64,000 bases of DNA. It comes from Bacteroides eggerthii. GTDB lineage: Bacteria; Bacteroidota; Bacteroidia; Bacteroidales; Bacteroidaceae. Location of the stretch: contig NZ_CP102258.1 of the NCBI RefSeq assembly GCF_025146565.1, positions 3,752,001 to 3,816,000 of the forward strand, in the 5' to 3' direction. Positions within the stretch are counted from its first letter, which is position 1. Every line of letters starts with the position of its first letter. Made by a program: the position numbers and the translations under genes. Below the pieces are notes generated by a model that saw only the letters and a list, made by a program, of their open reading frames with translations, did not search any database and had not been told where the DNA came from. This document shows, piece after piece, positions 54,306 to 62,758 of this stretch.

Positions 54306-54595
54306 ACCGGCTTCTCCTCCTTTTCCTTGATGACAACCACTTCCCAGGCAGTCAGGGTATTGAACCAACGGTTCTCCCACTGGCGGGCGGTACAATCGAA
54401 TTTCACATGCACAGTCTGGCCGACCTCGACGGCATACCGGTCAATGTTGGCGTTCATCAGCTGAAGGCACAGGCTCTGCGGCTTGTTTTCTTCTGTCTCG
54501 AGAACGAATTCCCGGCTCTTCCATTCATTGCCGGATGTCTTGCCGATCCCATCCCTGATGGGAAGAACGGCGATGATTTTTCCTTGTATTTCCAT
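54302..54595 (-). CDS. DUF3127 protein (OB-fold, ssDNA-binding-like)
   Basis: 97 aa beginning MEIQGKIIAVLPIRDGIGKT, with GNEWKSREFVLETEENKPQS and VGQTVHVKFDCTARQWENRW: the DUF3127 pattern, thought to be an OB-fold related to single-strand binding. Function in the element is probably DNA processing. It is the first gene of the fimbrial run and overlaps the DUF3575 gene. Confidence 0.83.
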   Translation of the reverse strand: MEIQGKIIAVLPIRDGIGKTSGNEWKSREFVLETEENKPQSLCLQLMNANIDRYAVEVGQTVHVKFDCTARQWENRWFNTLTAWEVVVIKEKEEKPV

Positions 54596-54756
54596 TTTTA
54601 TTAATATTGGTTTGATGTGATTCTGTAGATTAAGCGGGGATACGCTTTCATGGTTAAAATCTGAATGCCATTAAAACTTTTATTCCATTTATGAAAGACG
54701 CATATCCCGCTTATGCTCTATATTTGTAATGTCATTTATTTCAACTGCCAGATATT

Positions 54757-55185
54757 TCATAATACAGTTTTATTCATTTCTTTTGTCATTTTCTGAAATA
54801 TATCATCAATCAATTGTTTAATCTCACAGACATAGCTTCCCATGCTCCATCCTTCCAGCTGACACACCATTAAATCAAATTCTATTTCTTGTAACAGCTT
54901 CACTTTAAATCTCTCGCGGGCAAAGACGTTTACCCTTTGACGTACATTACGGTTAATCATCGGGTCTTGTTTGGGCTCTTTGCTCTTGGGCTTCTGCATT
55001 TTGCTCGTTGGGTGATTAACCGCTACGTCATTGGCAGGTATGTTGGCCTTCACAAGAACCCTCTTTTGACCCTTCAGGACACTTTTACCGTTTGTAAAGA
55101 AATCATATCCGAATAGAGGAGAACCGGTATGTTTGTCAATAGAGAATCCTTCAGGCGGTTCTTCATGAGTTCCCAGTCCATGTAT
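54757..55185 (-). pseudogene. Gene of unknown family, apparently lacking its start
   Basis: The frame is open from 55185 to the stop at 54757 and reads like a real protein from its first codons (HEEPPEGFSIDKHTGSPLFG, then GYDFFTNGKSVLKGQKRVLV). But an in-frame TAG at 55186-55188 precedes it and no ATG lies between. A GTG at 55053 would give only 98 aa and cut the conserved-looking segment. Either the 5' end is lost or a frameshift separates it from the short frame starting at 55191. The C-terminus is helical (EGWSMGSYVCEIKQLIDDI). Confidence 0.5.
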
Positions 55186-55210
55186 CTATTCATCTCTATA
55201 CTGTTTATAT

Positions 55211-55687
55211 TCAGCCCCAGCTATCTCCGTTTTTATGAAAATCCAAAATGGCTTTTTGTATCTCTTCATCATTTTTAGGTTCATGGGTATATCTCTCATG
55301 GCAATAACAGTATCTACTGCCATAAGAACAGGTATTATAAGTTCTATTCAATTCCTCTCCAACTCTCCAACGTGCATGAGGGTCAGGAATTCTTCCCTCT
55401 TGTAACCATTGCCAATGAGTTTTCATTTTCTCCCGGTATTCGGCATTCTGTTTTCTCTTCTCTTCCCGTTTCTTGGCTACATCCCGATATTCCTTCCTTT
55501 TGGCAGAGAGGATGGCTTTTGCAGCTTCCTTATCTTCATGTACTTCACAGTCTTTGAAATAGACAGCTTTGGCAGGGTAATAACAATTAGTCCATTGTTC
55601 TGTACCTTCCGCCCCCTCATTGGGTATAAAACCCTTTTTAGCCCATTGTAATGCCGTTAATATTTCCATAGTCCATTCCTTTTTCAT
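55211..55687 (-). CDS. Hypothetical protein with duplicated W-x-W motif
   Basis: 158 aa, very hydrophilic. Two related segments, TALQWAKKGFIPNEGAEG and HWQWLQEGRIPDPHARWRVG, each followed by a Tyr/Cys-rich stretch, suggest an internal duplication around a Lys/Glu-rich coiled coil (KRKEYRDVAKKREEKRKQN). Family not recognised. ATGA overlap with the upstream gene. Confidence 0.6.
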   Translation of the reverse strand: MKKEWTMEILTALQWAKKGFIPNEGAEGTEQWTNCYYPAKAVYFKDCEVHEDKEAAKAILSAKRKEYRDVAKKREEKRKQNAEYREKMKTHWQWLQEGRIPDPHARWRVGEELNRTYNTCSYGSRYCYCHERYTHEPKNDEEIQKAILDFHKNGDSWG

Positions 55688-55923
55688 TTTATGCTATTCA
55701 GCCAGTTCAATGCTTTTTGCATATCATTTGTATAGTCAGCACTATAGATATACGTGACTTCATCACCGGCCTTGTATTCCCGGTCATTGTCAGTTTCTCC
55801 TACAATAAACTCCATATTTGAAGTACCTAATTTGAACACGCCTATACAATAGGTCGTGCCGTCTCTTTCAGCACTCTTTTTGGTTGCCAAGAGGAAAATT
55901 CTTTCTGCATCTGATTTATTCAT
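55684..55923 (-). CDS. Small hypothetical protein
   Basis: 79 aa from the Met at 55923 (MNKSDAERIFLLATKKSAER); a longer frame upstream overlaps the next gene in another phase. Mixed alpha/beta (YCIGVFKLGTSNMEFIVGET). Function unknown; part of a run of short, overlapping genes typical of Bacteroides element backbones. Confidence 0.6.
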   Translation of the reverse strand: MNKSDAERIFLLATKKSAERDGTTYCIGVFKLGTSNMEFIVGETDNDREYKAGDEVTYIYSADYTNDMQKALNWLNSIK

Positions 55924-55939
55924 GGCTCTAATGTTTTGA

Positions 55940-56218
55940 TTACTCTCCTTTCCTCGGGATACGGATATATTTCCTGAAAAGATAACTGCAACTCTTTGAC
56001 AGGCGTAGCCGGAAGGTCTCCTCACGAGGAAGCACTTCCAATGTTACCGCTATGGGAATATCCTGCCAGGTGATACCGGGAAACATTTCCTTGAACGCTC
56101 CCTGGGGAATATGCAGGGCTTCCTTGCCGATCCATATGCCGGTATCCCTTTCAGGCTTGTAAGTGAAAAGATGCCCCGTACCGTCATAGTCCACAGCAAA
56201 CCAGAATGTATTCCTCAT
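55940..56218 (-). CDS. Small hypothetical protein
   Basis: 92 aa, beta-rich start (NTFWFAVDYDGTGHLFTYKP) and a basic C-terminal helix. No family recognised. Its ATG overlaps the stop of the upstream 115-aa gene. Confidence 0.6.
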   Translation of the reverse strand: MRNTFWFAVDYDGTGHLFTYKPERDTGIWIGKEALHIPQGAFKEMFPGITWQDIPIAVTLEVLPREETFRLRLSKSCSYLFRKYIRIPRKGE

Positions 56219-56562
56219 GGCTTACCGTTGCCCGGTTCCTCCCCGGGAAAGATAACAGTTCCTTCTCCCAACAGGCATTTCACTTTCGTAACCGATATGA
56301 TGCATACCAGCTTGTCCGGTTTACCTTCCACATGGATGTACCATTGAGGTTCGGCATCCTTTCCTGCATCAAAATGCAGGGGTTTGGTACGCGGATATTT
56401 GGCATCCAGCTCTTCTATCCGACAGTGAATCTCTTCTTTCAGGTCGTCCAGTGCATTCCGGTCCTTGAGCAGGCAGTCTTTGAATTTCAGGATATACTCC
56501 TGGAGTTCACTGCCTTTCCTGTTTACCGACGCATAGGTTTGTATATAATGTATAAAGTACAT
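56215..56562 (-). CDS. Small hypothetical protein
   Basis: 115 aa: a helical N-terminus (LQEYILKFKDCLLKDRNALD) followed by beta strands (PQWYIHVEGKPDKLVCIISV). No family recognised. Overlaps the next gene by 4 bases; part of the same run. Confidence 0.6.
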   Translation of the reverse strand: MYFIHYIQTYASVNRKGSELQEYILKFKDCLLKDRNALDDLKEEIHCRIEELDAKYPRTKPLHFDAGKDAEPQWYIHVEGKPDKLVCIISVTKVKCLLGEGTVIFPGEEPGNGKP

Positions 56563-56582
56563 ATTATTATGGTTTTAATGAC

Positions 56583-56699
56583 TTATTCTATCTCTTCACC
56601 CCACAAATCCAGATCACTGGGAGCATGCATGGCGGAATAACAGAGCCACACCCAACCCAGTATATATACAGTGGCAAAAACTATCCAGAATACTTTCAT
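56583..56699 (-). CDS. Very small membrane protein
   Basis: 38 aa read directly: MKVFWIVFATVYILGWVWLC then an acidic tail ending DLWGEEIE. The ATG at 56699 overlaps the stop of the DUF2786 gene (ATGA), which fixes the start; an ATG six bases earlier is possible. Single membrane span. Confidence 0.6.
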   Translation of the reverse strand: MKVFWIVFATVYILGWVWLCYSAMHAPSDLDLWGEEIE

Positions 56700-57445
56700 A
56701 GGCATCCTCCTTTTATTTGCCTGTTCAGACTGATACTCCGGCCGTCACCCATGCCTGAATAATAGGCGGAATAGTCGGTCTGTGTATTTCTTGCCAGGAC
56801 TTTTTTACATGTCCTGATTTTCTCCAGATACTTGTCGATGAGCGCGCTGTGACAAAGTACCAGAGCGGTATCACGGACTGTTTCCGTCGGAATGTCGTGC
56901 ATGGCTTCAAATTGTTCTCTCAGCCCGGGTGACACTCCCTCAAGATATGAGCGGATATATTTCTTTTTGTATTTCCCCGTACGATAATAACCCCGCTTTG
57001 ATGACACGTACTCCAGATGTCTTTTATTCGCCAGCCTGCGGAAGGCGGAACGCAGATAATCATATAGGATGCTTACGGTTGCAACGTTTTCTTCAGTTCC
57101 GACGATGATCATGTCTGTGGTTCCTTGATAAATAAGCAGCCGGCAATAGTTATATTGGCACAGGACACGAAGTAGATCACGCTTCCAGTAACTACCGAAT
57201 GTATCCTTGAAACTGAGCCTGCCGGATGTCTTGATCTGAAACTTCTCCTCTGGCTGCCTGTCATTTAAGTCAAGCAGGGAAAGGTTATACTCCCTCAGAA
57301 GCCGGTTAACCAGTATGGCCGCATTGTTCGCTTCGCCTTCCGAGGTTGTCGATTCCTTCAGGCGTATCAGCTTGCGGATACGTTCCATAATTTTATCCGG
57401 TATGTCATTGTCCTGTTTCATGCTTGCTTGTTTAATTTTCATCAA
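56696..57445 (-). CDS. DUF2786-family protein
   Basis: 249 aa. The N-terminal ~45 residues (DKIMERIRKLIRLKESTTSE, GEANNAAILVNRLLREYNLS) are the DUF2786 signature. The remainder is a mixed domain with helices (YDYLRSAFRRLANKRHLEYV) found fused to it. Common in phages and conjugative elements, role unknown. The start may be the Met of MKQDND nine codons in. Overlaps the next upstream gene by 14 bases. Confidence 0.8.
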   Translation of the reverse strand: MMKIKQASMKQDNDIPDKIMERIRKLIRLKESTTSEGEANNAAILVNRLLREYNLSLLDLNDRQPEEKFQIKTSGRLSFKDTFGSYWKRDLLRVLCQYNYCRLLIYQGTTDMIIVGTEENVATVSILYDYLRSAFRRLANKRHLEYVSSKRGYYRTGKYKKKYIRSYLEGVSPGLREQFEAMHDIPTETVRDTALVLCHSALIDKYLEKIRTCKKVLARNTQTDYSAYYSGMGDGRSISLNRQIKGGCL

Positions 57446-57869
57446 AATCCTCCTTCTGTAAATCGTAGCCGGTCAGTACCGCTTCTTTCAATGCCGCTTT
57501 AAGGTCATTCGCAAGACCGGATGACAACAGTCTTTCGACAATCTCTTCCGCACACTCTTCAAGGTTCTTCTTTTCTTCTGTACTGAAAGTCACAGTCCCG
57601 AACCGGGTGGTGTATTTTTTCCCTTCAATTGTAATATTCTGGGAAAAACTTACGCGGGCGGCATTACACCTGACCGACTCCCTGGCCAGACGGTTTCCGA
57701 ACCATCCTGCAAAGGCCATGAGATCCGTATAGGAACCGGCTGCCTTATCCATGCAACACTCAAGGTTTTGTCTCATGCCTTCTTCAAACATGGCCCTTGC
57801 AAATGTCTCTCCGGAATTGCAGCCTCTGCGTTCTGTTACATCCCGGTATATTTCTTCAAATGTTTTCAT
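57432..57869 (-). CDS. Hypothetical protein of element backbone
   Basis: 145 aa from the Met at 57869 (MKTFEEIYRDVTERRGCNSG). An earlier Met at 57899 overlaps the primase end. Mostly helical, with a short beta segment (VSFSQNITIEGKKYTTRFGT). No family recognised. It lies between the primase and DUF2786 genes. Confidence 0.6.
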   Translation of the reverse strand: MKTFEEIYRDVTERRGCNSGETFARAMFEEGMRQNLECCMDKAAGSYTDLMAFAGWFGNRLARESVRCNAARVSFSQNITIEGKKYTTRFGTVTFSTEEKKNLEECAEEIVERLLSSGLANDLKAALKEAVLTGYDLQKEDFDEN

Positions 57870-57888
57870 TATTCTGTTTTTTTGCTCT

Positions 57889-58803
57889 TCACATCTCATG
57901 CCCGCTTACCGGGCATTTCATTTTCTGCAGGAATTCGTTAAAATCATTGCATGACGGATACAGACGCTCCGACTCATTCACCAATACCGCACCTTTTGGA
58001 AGGAACCGTTGCATTTTTCGGAAAGCCTCCCGTCCCGGGCCGTCATTGTCAAGGAAAGCGTGTACTTTCTCATACCTTGAAAGGAAATCTTTCGAACGTT
58101 CGACAATGGCCGTGGAGTTGAGCACACATACATCCAGCTTCCTCAGTGCCGGCAGTTCAGGATGGTCCTTTGCATACTGTTTGAAGCTGAGCAGGTCGAA
58201 GAAACCTTCGAAAACGGCACAGGAACGGTTGCCTTCTGCAATGCTGGTAATGTCCTTGGCATTGGCACACCCCTTGAACATGCTGTTCCGCAATTCGAAC
58301 CCCTGATGGTCATTGGCAAATCCAATCGCGTATTTCTCGCGGGGGTTCTTTTCAAAACAGTAGTGAACCTCCACACAATACTTACGGATGACGTCCGCAT
58401 CGATACCACGCGAGGCCGCATACTCAAGCAGATGGCGGTTTCCCAAGGGAACGGTTCCCAGAATCTTCATCGAACTTCCCGAAAGTGCTTTCTTCTCCCG
58501 GACGGAAGTCTGTCCGGAGGTAGCACCGGCCTGTCCTGTAAGACCCATTTCCCCGATACGGCGCATAGCCTCCGGAAAGGAACAGTTCTCAATGCGCATG
58601 ACCAGGTCTACGGCCCTGCCATGAGTGCCCTCGCCAAAGTCATACCAGCGGTTCTCGTCTTTGAAAACCTTGAAACTCGGCGAGCTGTCACGCCGGAAAG
58701 GTGAACTGTACATGTCATATCCCCCGAAGTGCCGGGAAGGATTATGCCCGTAATAGGAGAGAATATCTTCCAACGGTATCAAGTTGGCTTCCTGTGATGT
58801 CAT
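57889..58803 (-). CDS. Toprim-domain DNA primase of the element
   Basis: 304 aa. The N-terminal CHC2-like segment (PLEDILSYYGHNPSRHFGGY, YSSPFRRDSSPSFKVF, WYDFGEGTHGRAVDLVM) lacks the cysteines of a classical zinc finger. The Toprim domain follows with VFEGFFDLLSF (Glu) and AFLDNDGPGREA (DxD). It probably primes complementary-strand synthesis after transfer. It lies between DUF4373 and small backbone genes. Confidence 0.86.
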   Translation of the reverse strand: MTSQEANLIPLEDILSYYGHNPSRHFGGYDMYSSPFRRDSSPSFKVFKDENRWYDFGEGTHGRAVDLVMRIENCSFPEAMRRIGEMGLTGQAGATSGQTSVREKKALSGSSMKILGTVPLGNRHLLEYAASRGIDADVIRKYCVEVHYCFEKNPREKYAIGFANDHQGFELRNSMFKGCANAKDITSIAEGNRSCAVFEGFFDLLSFKQYAKDHPELPALRKLDVCVLNSTAIVERSKDFLSRYEKVHAFLDNDGPGREAFRKMQRFLPKGAVLVNESERLYPSCNDFNEFLQKMKCPVSGHEM

Positions 58804-58840
58804 GACTTGTTATGTTTGATTGTTCAGTAAAATTCATTCT

Positions 58841-59935
58841 CTATGCCGACATGGGTACGGCCTGGCGCATACGGCTCAGGATAAACCTTGTGGGGCTTTT
58901 AATTCTCCTGTTGCCCCAGGTTTCCTTCAGGACGGAAGCCAGTACTACAGGCGCGGCGGAGGCAAGCTGCATGATCTCCAGCTGGTCTCTTGCGGCGATC
59001 CCCAGAAGTTCGAGAGTCTTGCGCATGGAGCGCATCGTCTCAGCCTGTTTCCTTTCACGGTCCGCCTGCCCGTATTCGGCATTGTACTTGGCGATATAGT
59101 TGTTTATCAGGGGTTCCAGATAATTGAACGTGGTGAGTTGGAAATGGCTCTGCTCAATCTCCCGGATAGCTGTCTTGACTGGAAAATCCGGATAATATCC
59201 TCTCAGGAAATGTACCCACCGGATATTGTTCTCGGATACTCCCATGCTTTTAAGCTTCCTTGAAAGAAAATTCTCCTCATCCGAATTGCCCGAAGGAATG
59301 TTTGAGGGGTTTGGGGAGGATATGTTTTCTTTGTTTTTATTTTGTGGTTTATTTTCGCGAAGTATTTCAGCTTTTTCGCGAAGAACCTCATGTGATACTC
59401 CTGAAGCCGGTAACGGATGGGTATCGGGAGATTCCGGCCGGGAAGCTTTCTCTTTTTCGGGTAAGACGGAAACGTTGGCTTCCATAGTGGATACCGGTTC
59501 TTCCGGGACAGGATATGATGCGGGCACTGTTTCCGGCAAATTTTCCGGTGAATAAAGAAGAAGTTCTCCGGGAATGGCAGGCCTGCGGTGAATGGCTTTA
59601 CAGATACCGGTATACAGTTCCTGTATGTATTCGCTGGTAAGGATTTGTTTCTCCTGCCAGAGCCTTTTGTCGAACAGTCCCAGGTCTGTACAATAATCGA
59701 TGATGGCGGCAATACGGCACTCATCCATGCGGGAATAGTCCGCTATGTCGAACAGGCCGTCGGCATCCATCACCATGTAGCATCCTTCCACACGAAAGAT
59801 CTCATTCACGATGAAATGAAAAACGCCCCAGCCTTCCATTCCGAATTTGTTCTTTAGCCGCTTGACTTTCGGATCATAAAAATGATCGGTTTCAAATCTG
59901 AAATAGGTGAAACCTTTTTTTGCTGTTTTTGGCAT
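58841..59935 (-). CDS. DUF4373 (Lin1244/Lin1753-type) replication-associated protein
   Basis: 364 aa. The N-terminal ~130 residues (GFTYFRFETDHFYDPKVKRL, GMEGWGVFHFIVNEIFRVEG, YIQELYTGICKAIHRR) are the DUF4373 winged-helix domain. A Pro/Ser/Glu-rich linker (~135-240) and a C-terminal helical domain (VSENNIRWVHFLRGYYPDFP, KTAIREIEQSH) follow. Such proteins replace RepA-type initiators in many Bacteroidetes elements. Its neighbour at 59973 has the same domain alone. Confidence 0.8.
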   Translation of the reverse strand: MPKTAKKGFTYFRFETDHFYDPKVKRLKNKFGMEGWGVFHFIVNEIFRVEGCYMVMDADGLFDIADYSRMDECRIAAIIDYCTDLGLFDKRLWQEKQILTSEYIQELYTGICKAIHRRPAIPGELLLYSPENLPETVPASYPVPEEPVSTMEANVSVLPEKEKASRPESPDTHPLPASGVSHEVLREKAEILRENKPQNKNKENISSPNPSNIPSGNSDEENFLSRKLKSMGVSENNIRWVHFLRGYYPDFPVKTAIREIEQSHFQLTTFNYLEPLINNYIAKYNAEYGQADRERKQAETMRSMRKTLELLGIAARDQLEIMQLASAAPVVLASVLKETWGNRRIKSPTRFILSRMRQAVPMSA

Positions 59936-59972
59936 AAGCTTATTTATTTAAAGTGGATAATTGTCTTATGAA

Positions 59973-60413
59973 TCAACTGACCGCAAGCTCCAGCTCTTCG
60001 GATATGTCGGGAAGCCGGGAAAGCATGCAGCAGGTCTTCAGGTAGTTCTGCTGTATGTCCTCCGAAGTAAGTACCCGGTACTTCCTGTACAGTCCGCCGT
60101 TGAACAGGCCGACTTGTATGCAACCCTTCACAATCCGGGTTACATCTTCCAAAGAAGTATTCCAGTAAGAAGCGGTTTTCCGGGCTGTATCCTCACACCA
60201 GGGAAGGAAATAGTCTCCTTGATGGAGAGCCTCGTTTACAAGATACCGGTAGATGCTGTATCCTCCGAAACCGTACTTACGCATGAGCCGTCTGATTTTC
60301 ATGTCCGAAAATTGCGAAGTGCTTATCTCATAATAGGGACGTGTAGTGCACTTTCCTTGCAGCGTCTTGGAAAGGGAATGGTTTGTTCCGTCTGTAAAGC
60401 TTGGGGTATTCAT
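59973..60413 (-). CDS. Second DUF4373-like protein, single domain
   Basis: 146 aa from the Met at 60413 (MNTPSFTDGTNHSLSKTLQG). The domain YYEISTSQFSDMKIRRLMRK, GFGGYSIYRYLVNEALHQGD and VLTSEDIQQNYL follows the same order as the start of the 364-aa protein. Probably the initiator partner or a paralogue without the C-terminal domain. Two adjacent copies suggest duplication. Confidence 0.72.
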   Translation of the reverse strand: MNTPSFTDGTNHSLSKTLQGKCTTRPYYEISTSQFSDMKIRRLMRKYGFGGYSIYRYLVNEALHQGDYFLPWCEDTARKTASYWNTSLEDVTRIVKGCIQVGLFNGGLYRKYRVLTSEDIQQNYLKTCCMLSRLPDISEELELAVS

Positions 60414-60492
60414 ATATGATAATGTATAATATTGTTGTGTTAAAGGATAGGTACATGAAAATCCGGATTCCGCCATAAACGGCGGAACCTGC

Positions 60493-60858
60493 TTATCTTG
60501 TCAAAAGAATATGGTATTTCTTCCGAATGAATTGCATGTAATTATATACAGTCTTTTCGCAGACTTTTGGAAAGGCCGGATGATGCTCCTTCAAATAGTC
60601 ATGGACACGACTGCTGGAAATGGAAGGAAAACAGTTGAGAAGGGATACGACTTCCTGCTCATAGGCATGAAGTTTGCATGGACGTATGCTCCGGCATTTC
60701 TGGAAAAGTTCTTCTGAACTCAAATGCTGAAGATGCCTGACAGTATCACGAGAGATGCCAAGACGTTGCGCCGTCCTTGTTATGTTAAGACCTCGCGAAC
60801 GGAGATCATGAACATTATTCCATAATGTGTACTTTTTTGTTAAATTTGCCGCATCCAT
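60493..60858 (-). CDS. Stand-alone IstA N-terminal-like DNA-binding protein
   Basis: 121 aa. It matches the first ~125 residues of the IS21 transposase at 11661-13271: the HTH (SRGLNITRTAQRLGISRDTV vs [20 protein letters not shown]), the SRVHDYLKEHHPAFPKVCEK segment ([19 protein letters not shown]) and KTVYNYMQFIRKKY. It ends cleanly after that domain with no catalytic core. As the first gene of the right-hand module it may be a domesticated regulator rather than debris. Confidence 0.7.
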   Translation of the reverse strand: MDAANLTKKYTLWNNVHDLRSRGLNITRTAQRLGISRDTVRHLQHLSSEELFQKCRSIRPCKLHAYEQEVVSLLNCFPSISSSRVHDYLKEHHPAFPKVCEKTVYNYMQFIRKKYHILLTR

Positions 60859-60993
60859 AATCTATTAGATAGACTTCGTAACTGGGACATTCCAGATTAC
60901 GAATGTTTGATGCAGCTAAGTTACCGCCCGCATCTAAATTCTATATATAATCTTATTTCAATTCTATCCCTATATATAATTCCATTTCTAAAT

Positions 60994-62010
60994 TCAATTT
61001 CTTGCATGCTCTCTCAAATACAGTTCCACATGCTCCACTGTGACGTCTTTCAGCAGCACCCGCTTGTCGGCATCGAGCAGATAGAGACAGGGAACCGCTT
61101 TCAGGTCGTAGAGCCGGTGGCGGTTGATGACCTGCGAGGCGTCGCGGGCGTTGAGCATGCAGGGCGGATAAGCCGCCGCACGCCACTGCTCCACGTCCTC
61201 ATCGGGATAGACGGCAAGGATAACCAGCCGGGGACGACGGGCGGAACCCTCTCCCGTCATACCGGCGAGGTACTCCGAAGCAGCCATGTAATCCTTTACG
61301 CGGCGGCAGTCCTCGCAGTCGGGCGAGTTGAAGAACAGCAGGGTATAGCTTGACTTTATCTGCCGGAGGCTGCCGACAGTGCCGTCGGCAAGGGTGTAGG
61401 CGAAGTCCGCCGCCACATCGCCCGGACGGTTCTTCAACGCCATGTCCAGCCTGAACTTAGCGCGCGCCTTGTCCGGTTCGCCCAGACGGGACGAAGCGAT
61501 GATGTGGCGCAGCACAGGGATGTAGTACTCCTCGTTGCGGAAAGGCGAGTTGGGCTCGTAGAGGTATTTCCCCGACAACTTCATGAAGTGGGCGTACATG
61601 GCACTGTCCACAGCGGCGGAGTCCATCATGGCCGTAAGGCTGCTCTGCGCTTCCTTCGGCGGAACACGCGAGAGGATGTCCAGAAAATCGGCCAACGCCT
61701 GTTCGGTGACTTCCGGACGGGAAATGAGCGCAGTATCGCGGAAGTTGAACCCCTGCCAGTAGTGCGCCGCCAAGTAGGAAGCACGCGCCTCGGAAGTGAC
61801 GAGCAGCGGGGGGATGTCGGGCAATGTGAATGCCGCTTCGGAGTGCGCCGTACCGCGCTCCGTTTCTGCGGATTGCGAAGCGCATCCGGCAAACAACGGC
61901 AGGAGCGACAGCAGCAACAGCACAACGGCGGCAAACCAGCGCAGTGCACGAGGCGTGCGGGAACGGCGGGGGTAGCGGCGGTAATGGCGTAGGGGACTGT
62001 ATAGGGTCAT
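60994..62010 (-). CDS. DUF5106 thioredoxin-like lipoprotein
   Basis: 338 aa. A long basic N-terminus precedes a lipoprotein signal (FAAVVLLLLSLLPLFAGCAS). The middle is a DUF5106 helical domain (~70-205). The C-terminal ~115 residues are a TlpA-like thioredoxin fold with CxxC (NSPDCEDCRRVKDYM) and a cis-Pro (LKAVPCLYLLDADK). Periplasmic disulfide or redox role. The high G+C and reading direction differ from the element, and I take this as the first gene right of it. Confidence 0.82.
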   Translation of the reverse strand: MTLYSPLRHYRRYPRRSRTPRALRWFAAVVLLLLSLLPLFAGCASQSAETERGTAHSEAAFTLPDIPPLLVTSEARASYLAAHYWQGFNFRDTALISRPEVTEQALADFLDILSRVPPKEAQSSLTAMMDSAAVDSAMYAHFMKLSGKYLYEPNSPFRNEEYYIPVLRHIIASSRLGEPDKARAKFRLDMALKNRPGDVAADFAYTLADGTVGSLRQIKSSYTLLFFNSPDCEDCRRVKDYMAASEYLAGMTGEGSARRPRLVILAVYPDEDVEQWRAAAYPPCMLNARDASQVINRHRLYDLKAVPCLYLLDADKRVLLKDVTVEHVELYLREHARN

Positions 62011-62050
62011 AGAACCGGGGTTAAAAAGAAAGAAAGAAATTATTTTTTTA

Positions 62051-62689
62051 TTAGTTGTGGTCGCGGACGCAACGAAACGGCATCAGAAAGGGAGGATCAT
62101 AGGTTCCTTTTTTTATTCCTGCCTTGCCGCTGCTGCCATCATAGCCTAACAGACCATTGATTACCATTTCATCTCCATCATCATCAAACACCATCATATA
62201 GGAATATTGTCCCATACCACGAAATTCAGTAGCAAGCCAATAGTGCCAACCTCTGTCTCCGGGATTAGGGGGAAGCTCCTTGGCCTTCCCTCTGAGAAAA
62301 GGAGTAAAAGAATACGGGTTCTGTTCCTCCAGCTCTTTCTTTAACATGGACACCAACCAGAAGTCCGCTACTGTAGGCAAGCGCCATCCCCTATTTGTAC
62401 ACGTATTTGCAGCATCCAGCCAATTGTCAGAAAAAGAGTCTGACGTTTCAATCTCAATTCCCTTGCCAACTGCCAGAGCATTACCCCAATGGGCTAAATT
62501 TATTTGATTATCGTCCGAACCTTCAGCATAATTTGTTCCGTCTACAGATGTTGTCTTCGGTGGATGATTACCACGATCTCCATTGATAGCCGAAGCATCT
62601 ATCGAATTACCATACACATCTTGAGCATAATTTGCAGTTGTCATCAGCAGTCCGAGAATTCCTAATATTAACTTCATATATAGTTTCAT
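62051..62689 (-). CDS. Exported DUF1566/FGE-like C-type domain protein
   Basis: 212 aa with a signal peptide (LILGILGLLMTTANYAQDVY). The C-terminal domain (ANTCTNRGWRLPTVADFWLV, WHYWLATEFRG, FLMPFRCVRD) is like the DUF1566/Lcl type domain found at the ends of surface and fimbrial tip proteins. It lies 69 bases downstream of a protein with a similar end and could be an accessory tip component. Confidence 0.65.
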   Translation of the reverse strand: MKLYMKLILGILGLLMTTANYAQDVYGNSIDASAINGDRGNHPPKTTSVDGTNYAEGSDDNQINLAHWGNALAVGKGIEIETSDSFSDNWLDAANTCTNRGWRLPTVADFWLVSMLKKELEEQNPYSFTPFLRGKAKELPPNPGDRGWHYWLATEFRGMGQYSYMMVFDDDGDEMVINGLLGYDGSSGKAGIKKGTYDPPFLMPFRCVRDHN

Positions 62690-62758
62690 TTATCTGTTTT
62701 TTATTTTATCACAATCCGTTGCTTAAGATCTTAAAGCACCCTCCGATTACTCTAGTCA

